Assembly: GCA_002346745.1 (NCBI GenBank) | Contig: DEAL01000027.1 | Location: 20,986 to 43,620, forward strand | DNA from: Candidatus Neomicrothrix sp. UBA2983 | GTDB taxonomy: Bacteria > Actinomycetota > Acidimicrobiia > Acidimicrobiales > MedAcidi-G1 | DNA: 22,635 nt | Direction of reading: 5' to 3' | Shown: positions 20,245 through 22,635 of the stretch, piece by piece | How the letters are laid out: each line of letters opens with the position of its first letter | Numbering within the stretch: the stretch's first letter is position 1 | Notes under the pieces: generated by a model | What the model saw: the letters and a program-made list of their open reading frames with translations, nothing else | Told to the model about the DNA's origin: nothing | Databases searched by the model: none | Position numbers and translations under genes: made by a program

Positions 20245-21108
20245 ATGATGCGCGCCATGGCCGAGCTCCAGACCCGCGACCGGGATACCCCGCTCGACGA
20301 ACTCCTGGCGATCCTCGACGCGGACGGCGGCGTCATCATCCGGGACCTCCTCGACGAGGAGGCCCGGCAGGCGATCGTCGACGACCTGTCCGACGCCTAC
20401 GGCGGGACGGCGCCCGGCTCGAAGAGCGGCTCGGAGCAGTGGGAGGTCTTCCACGGCCAGAACACGATCCGCTTCTGCGGCCTGGCCGCACGCAGCCGGG
20501 CCTTCGTTGACCACGCCCTCCTGAACCCGGTGTTCACCGCCATGACCGACGAGGTGCTCCACGGCGTCGGCACCGACTACTGGCTCAACACCAGCCAGGT
20601 CATGGCCGTCGGGCCCGGCGAGCCCGCCCAGTACCTGCACCGCGACGAGAACAACTGGCCTGAGGCGATCAACGACGAACGTGAGGTCACCCTCAGTTGC
20701 ATGTTCGCCCTGTCCGACTTCACGTTCGAGAACGGGGCCACGGCGGTGGTGCCCGGCTCGCAGCGGCTGCCGGCCGGCGTCATGCGCGGCCACGAGGTCG
20801 ACCCCGAGGACGTCGCCTACGCCGAGATGCCGGCGGGCGCCGGGATGGTCTACTCGGGCAAGGTCGTGCACGGAGCCGGCGAGAACACCTCCGACGAATG
20901 GCGCTACGGCATGCACGTCAGCTTCGTCGCCGCCTGGCTGCGGCCCGAGGAGGCCAGCCCCATTGCCGTCGACCGCGAGACCGCCGCAACCCTGCCGGAG
21001 CGGGCCCGGCAACTGTTGGGCTGGTCGTCGTACCACTCGGACGGCGGCGGCCGGACCTGGCTGCTCGACTTCGAGGACGTGGCGGACCTGTTCGAGTCGG
21101 CCGGGTAG
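20245..21108 (+). CDS. Phytanoyl-CoA dioxygenase (PhyH) family protein
   Basis: A 287-residue Fe(II)/2-oxoglutarate-dependent oxygenase fold. The iron triad is His132 and Asp134 (YLHRDENNW) with His209 (VVHGAGENTS), and Arg220 in WRYGMHVSF is placed to bind 2-oxoglutarate. The N-terminal GGVIIRDLLDEEARQAIVDDL is typical of PhyH. The family hydroxylates diverse substrates, including branched acyl-CoAs, amino-acid derivatives and alkaloids, so the substrate stays open. Starts at ATG 20245, 20248 and 20257 all fit; AGG (20239-20241) favours 20248 slightly. The inverted repeat upstream may affect initiation. It follows the acyl-CoA dehydrogenase on the same strand. Confidence 0.9.
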   Translation: MMRAMAELQTRDRDTPLDELLAILDADGGVIIRDLLDEEARQAIVDDLSDAYGGTAPGSKSGSEQWEVFHGQNTIRFCGLAARSRAFVDHALLNPVFTAMTDEVLHGVGTDYWLNTSQVMAVGPGEPAQYLHRDENNWPEAINDEREVTLSCMFALSDFTFENGATAVVPGSQRLPAGVMRGHEVDPEDVAYAEMPAGAGMVYSGKVVHGAGENTSDEWRYGMHVSFVAAWLRPEEASPIAVDRETAATLPERARQLLGWSSYHSDGGGRTWLLDFEDVADLFESAG

Positions 21109-21123
21109 GCGCGGGCAGCAGGC

Positions 21124-21141
21124 GGTGCCGTCGCCGGCACC
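21124..21141. terminator. Bidirectional stem-loop between convergent genes
   Basis: GGTGCCG (21124-21130) and CGGCACC (21135-21141) form a 7-bp stem with a TCGC loop in the 35-bp gap between the PhyH and PLP-lyase stops. There is no U-tract on either strand, as often in high-GC Actinobacteria. Confidence 0.5.
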
Positions 21142-21143
21142 CC

Positions 21144-22391
21144 TCAGTCGATCGTGGCGTACTGGCCGCGCTCGCCGGGGTGGGCGTCACGGGCGGCCTC
21201 GACGGCGCCGGCCAGGTCGGCGAGGAACTCGTCGACCACCGGGACGTTGCCGTTGCTGACCGTGAGGTGGAGGCAGTCCGGCGGGTACTGCCGGTCCAGG
21301 TACCAGCCCCGTTCCCCCAGGACGTCGCCCACGGCGAACACGTCGAGCTCAGGGTCCTCGGCCGTGATCGCCAGGATCTGGTGGCGGGGGTCGCCGCGCA
21401 GCGTCAGGCCCCCGGTGGATCGGACGTCGGCCCGGATGCGGTCGGCGGCGTCGAGGGTGCCGCGGACCAGTCGCCGGTAGCCGTCGGTGCCCAGGTGGGA
21501 CACGACCGCCCAGGCGGCCGCCATCGGCAGCCCGGCCCGGGTGCCCTGCAGGTTCGGGGTGGCGTACAGCCCGCCCAGCCAGTCGTCGAACGCGAAGGTC
21601 TGGTGGCGGCGGAGGTCGCGGTCGGCGTGCAGCAGGACCGACACGCCCTTGGGGGCGTAGCCCAACTTGTGGATGTCGGCCGAGATCGTGCTGACGCCGT
21701 CGGTCCGGAAGTCCCAGGCCGGTACCTCGCTGCCCTCCATCTCGGCGAACGGCAGGACGAAGCCGCCCATACAGGCGTCGACGTGGCAGTTGGCGCCGAC
21801 CGATGCGGCGAGGGCCGCCAGGTCGGGGATCGGGTCGACCAGTCCGTTGGGGTAGTCGACCGCCGATCCCACCACGAGGGCCGTGTCCGGTCCGACCGCT
21901 GCCGCCATGCCGTCGACGTCGGCGGTCAGGTCGGGACCCACCGGAACGCGGCGCACGGTCAGGCCGAATAGGTGGGCGCCCTTGTGGAAGGCGGCGTGGG
22001 CGGTGTCGGCCAGCACGATCTCGGGGGCGGTCACGCCGCGCTCGGCGAGGGCACGGTCGCGGGCGGCCTTCACGGCGAGGAGGATGCTCTCGGTGCCGCC
22101 GCTGGTGAGGAACCCCGCCGCCTCGGGTCCGTGGAACAGGTCGGCGACCCAGCCGCAGAGCTCGGACTGGATCTCGCCCAGCGACGGGAAGGCGTTGGTG
22201 TTGAGGGCGCTCTCGTGGAGGTAGAGGCGGGCCGCCTCGTCGGCCACGTGGCGGACCTCGTCGCCGCCGTCGAAGACGAGTCCGAAGGTGCGGCCATCGG
22301 CCCAGCGGGCATCCGCGGCCTGCTTGGCGGCCAGGTCGGCGAGGACGTCGCCGGCGGGCCGGCCGGCGGCGGGGAAGGTGCGGTCGGTCAT
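21144..22391 (-). CDS. PLP-dependent lyase/decarboxylase, sphingosine-1-phosphate-lyase-like
   Basis: A 415-residue fold-type I PLP enzyme of the group II decarboxylase superfamily. Landmarks are NTNAFPSLGEIQSEL, the cofactor loop TSGGTES (96-102), AHAAFHKGA with the ring-stacking His132, HVDACMGGFVLPF with Asp205, and the Schiff-base Lys242 in SADIHKLGYAPKG. The last two blocks match sphingosine-1-phosphate lyase better than glutamate decarboxylase. The eukaryotic transmembrane anchor is absent. The substrate may be a sphingoid phosphate or an L-amino acid; only assay would tell. ATG 22391 lies seven bases after a TACAGT box, giving a leaderless mRNA. It converges on the PhyH gene. Confidence 0.88.
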   Translation of the reverse strand: MTDRTFPAAGRPAGDVLADLAAKQAADARWADGRTFGLVFDGGDEVRHVADEAARLYLHESALNTNAFPSLGEIQSELCGWVADLFHGPEAAGFLTSGGTESILLAVKAARDRALAERGVTAPEIVLADTAHAAFHKGAHLFGLTVRRVPVGPDLTADVDGMAAAVGPDTALVVGSAVDYPNGLVDPIPDLAALAASVGANCHVDACMGGFVLPFAEMEGSEVPAWDFRTDGVSTISADIHKLGYAPKGVSVLLHADRDLRRHQTFAFDDWLGGLYATPNLQGTRAGLPMAAAWAVVSHLGTDGYRRLVRGTLDAADRIRADVRSTGGLTLRGDPRHQILAITAEDPELDVFAVGDVLGERGWYLDRQYPPDCLHLTVSNGNVPVVDEFLADLAGAVEAARDAHPGERGQYATID

Positions 22392-22398
22392 GTGGCCG

Positions 22399-22404
22399 AC
22401 TGTA
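22399..22404 (-). promoter_or_regulatory. -10 box of the leaderless PLP-lyase gene
   Basis: TACAGT on the minus strand, seven bases before ATG 22391, identical to the Rieske gene's box and spacing. Confidence 0.6.
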
Positions 22405-22457
22405 GGTGGCCCGTGCGTCCGAGGTGACCGCGCACGTGCCCAACGGGGCTGGGCCCG

Positions 22458-22463
22458 TAGGGT
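22458..22463 (+). promoter_or_regulatory. -10 box of the leaderless lipoprotein gene
   Basis: TAGGGT, six bases before ATG 22470, like the acyl-CoA dehydrogenase promoter. Confidence 0.5.
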
Positions 22464-22469
22464 CACGGG

Positions 22470-22635
22470 ATGCGAGCGTGGGTCGGGTTGGCGGCGGTGG
22501 CCGGGCTGGTCCTGGCAGCCGGATGCGGCGGCGACGGGGATGATTCGGCCGGTCCGACGACGAGCATCCCGACCTGGACTGCGCCCACCAGTGTCCCGGA
22601 CGCAACGATCGCCACGGCAACCACGGCAACCACGG
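22470..22635 (+). CDS. Lipoprotein, N-terminal part (runs off the window)
   Basis: The frame from ATG 22470 is open to the window end (55 codons). It begins MRAWVGLAAVAGLVLAAGCG: a short positive N-region, a hydrophobic core and a lipobox LAAGC with Cys19 as the likely lipidation site. A low-complexity Asp/Gly and then Thr/Pro/Ala-rich linker follows, ending in near-repeats of ATT encoded by ACGGCAACC-type units. It should be an extracytoplasmic lipoprotein such as a binding protein or an anchored enzyme. The functional domain lies beyond the window, so no further call is possible. Confidence 0.75.
   Translation, partial: MRAWVGLAAVAGLVLAAGCGGDGDDSAGPTTSIPTWTAPTSVPDATIATATTATT

Noticed and set aside
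22590..22635. Short tandem repeat at the window end as a CRISPR or satellite start
   Set aside because: The ACGGCAACC-type units are in frame and encode a Thr/Ala-rich linker typical of actinobacterial lipoproteins; there are too few copies and no spacers.

Overview
The window is high-GC DNA (about 70% by eye), gene-dense, with no gap over 300 bases. It reads as a chromosomal segment of an actinomycete. The evidence is the order metG–tatD–rpf-like–rsmA–ispE, as around rpfB in Mycobacterium, and two tiny ribosomal proteins typical of Actinobacteria (bL37-like and bS22-like). Many GTG starts and many -10 boxes of the form TANNNT placed 6-9 nt before the start codon (leaderless mRNAs) also fit. 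An uncultivated lineage such as Acidimicrobiia is my guess; the sequence does not prove it. I see no mobile elements, CRISPR arrays or rRNA.

Layout. 1-807: tail of a possible plus-strand gene, then a divergent-motif SDR on the minus strand. 918-1976: mtnA (methylthioribose-1-phosphate isomerase). 1992-5607: minus-strand ABC importer of the nucleoside/BMP class (two permeases and a fused double ATPase, with no binding protein in the window). 5767-6262: minus-strand bL37-like peptide and queF. 6407-13742: plus-strand housekeeping block (ychF, DUF192, rsmI, metG, tatD, Rpf-like cell-wall hydrolase, rsmA, ispE). 13749-13847: minus-strand bS22-like peptide. 13923-16340: Rieske ferredoxin, GntR/FCD regulator and creatinase. 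16376-16451: tRNA-Gln(TTG). 16468-17226: second SDR. 17262-18850: minus-strand methyltransferase and MaoC/hotdog-like protein. 18924-21108: acyl-CoA dehydrogenase and PhyH-type dioxygenase. 21144-22391: minus-strand PLP lyase/decarboxylase resembling sphingosine-1-phosphate lyase. 22470-end: start of a lipoprotein.

How it fits together. The centre is a conserved translation, ribosome-maturation and cell-wall cluster, in which the Rpf-like gene has a strong promoter and a leader that can fold its own start codon into a 10-bp stem. The right part is accessory catabolism. A creatinase with the family's recognised catalytic and creatine-contacting residues sits behind a GntR regulator whose promoter carries two AT-rich palindromes, striking in this GC background. 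Further right are fatty-acid or lipid-type enzymes.

The signals most worth following are the Rpf leader RNA, the GntR/creatinase operator, the widespread leaderless promoters, and two short upstream reading frames, each with a strong Shine-Dalgarno and a 4-nt overlap with the next gene's start.
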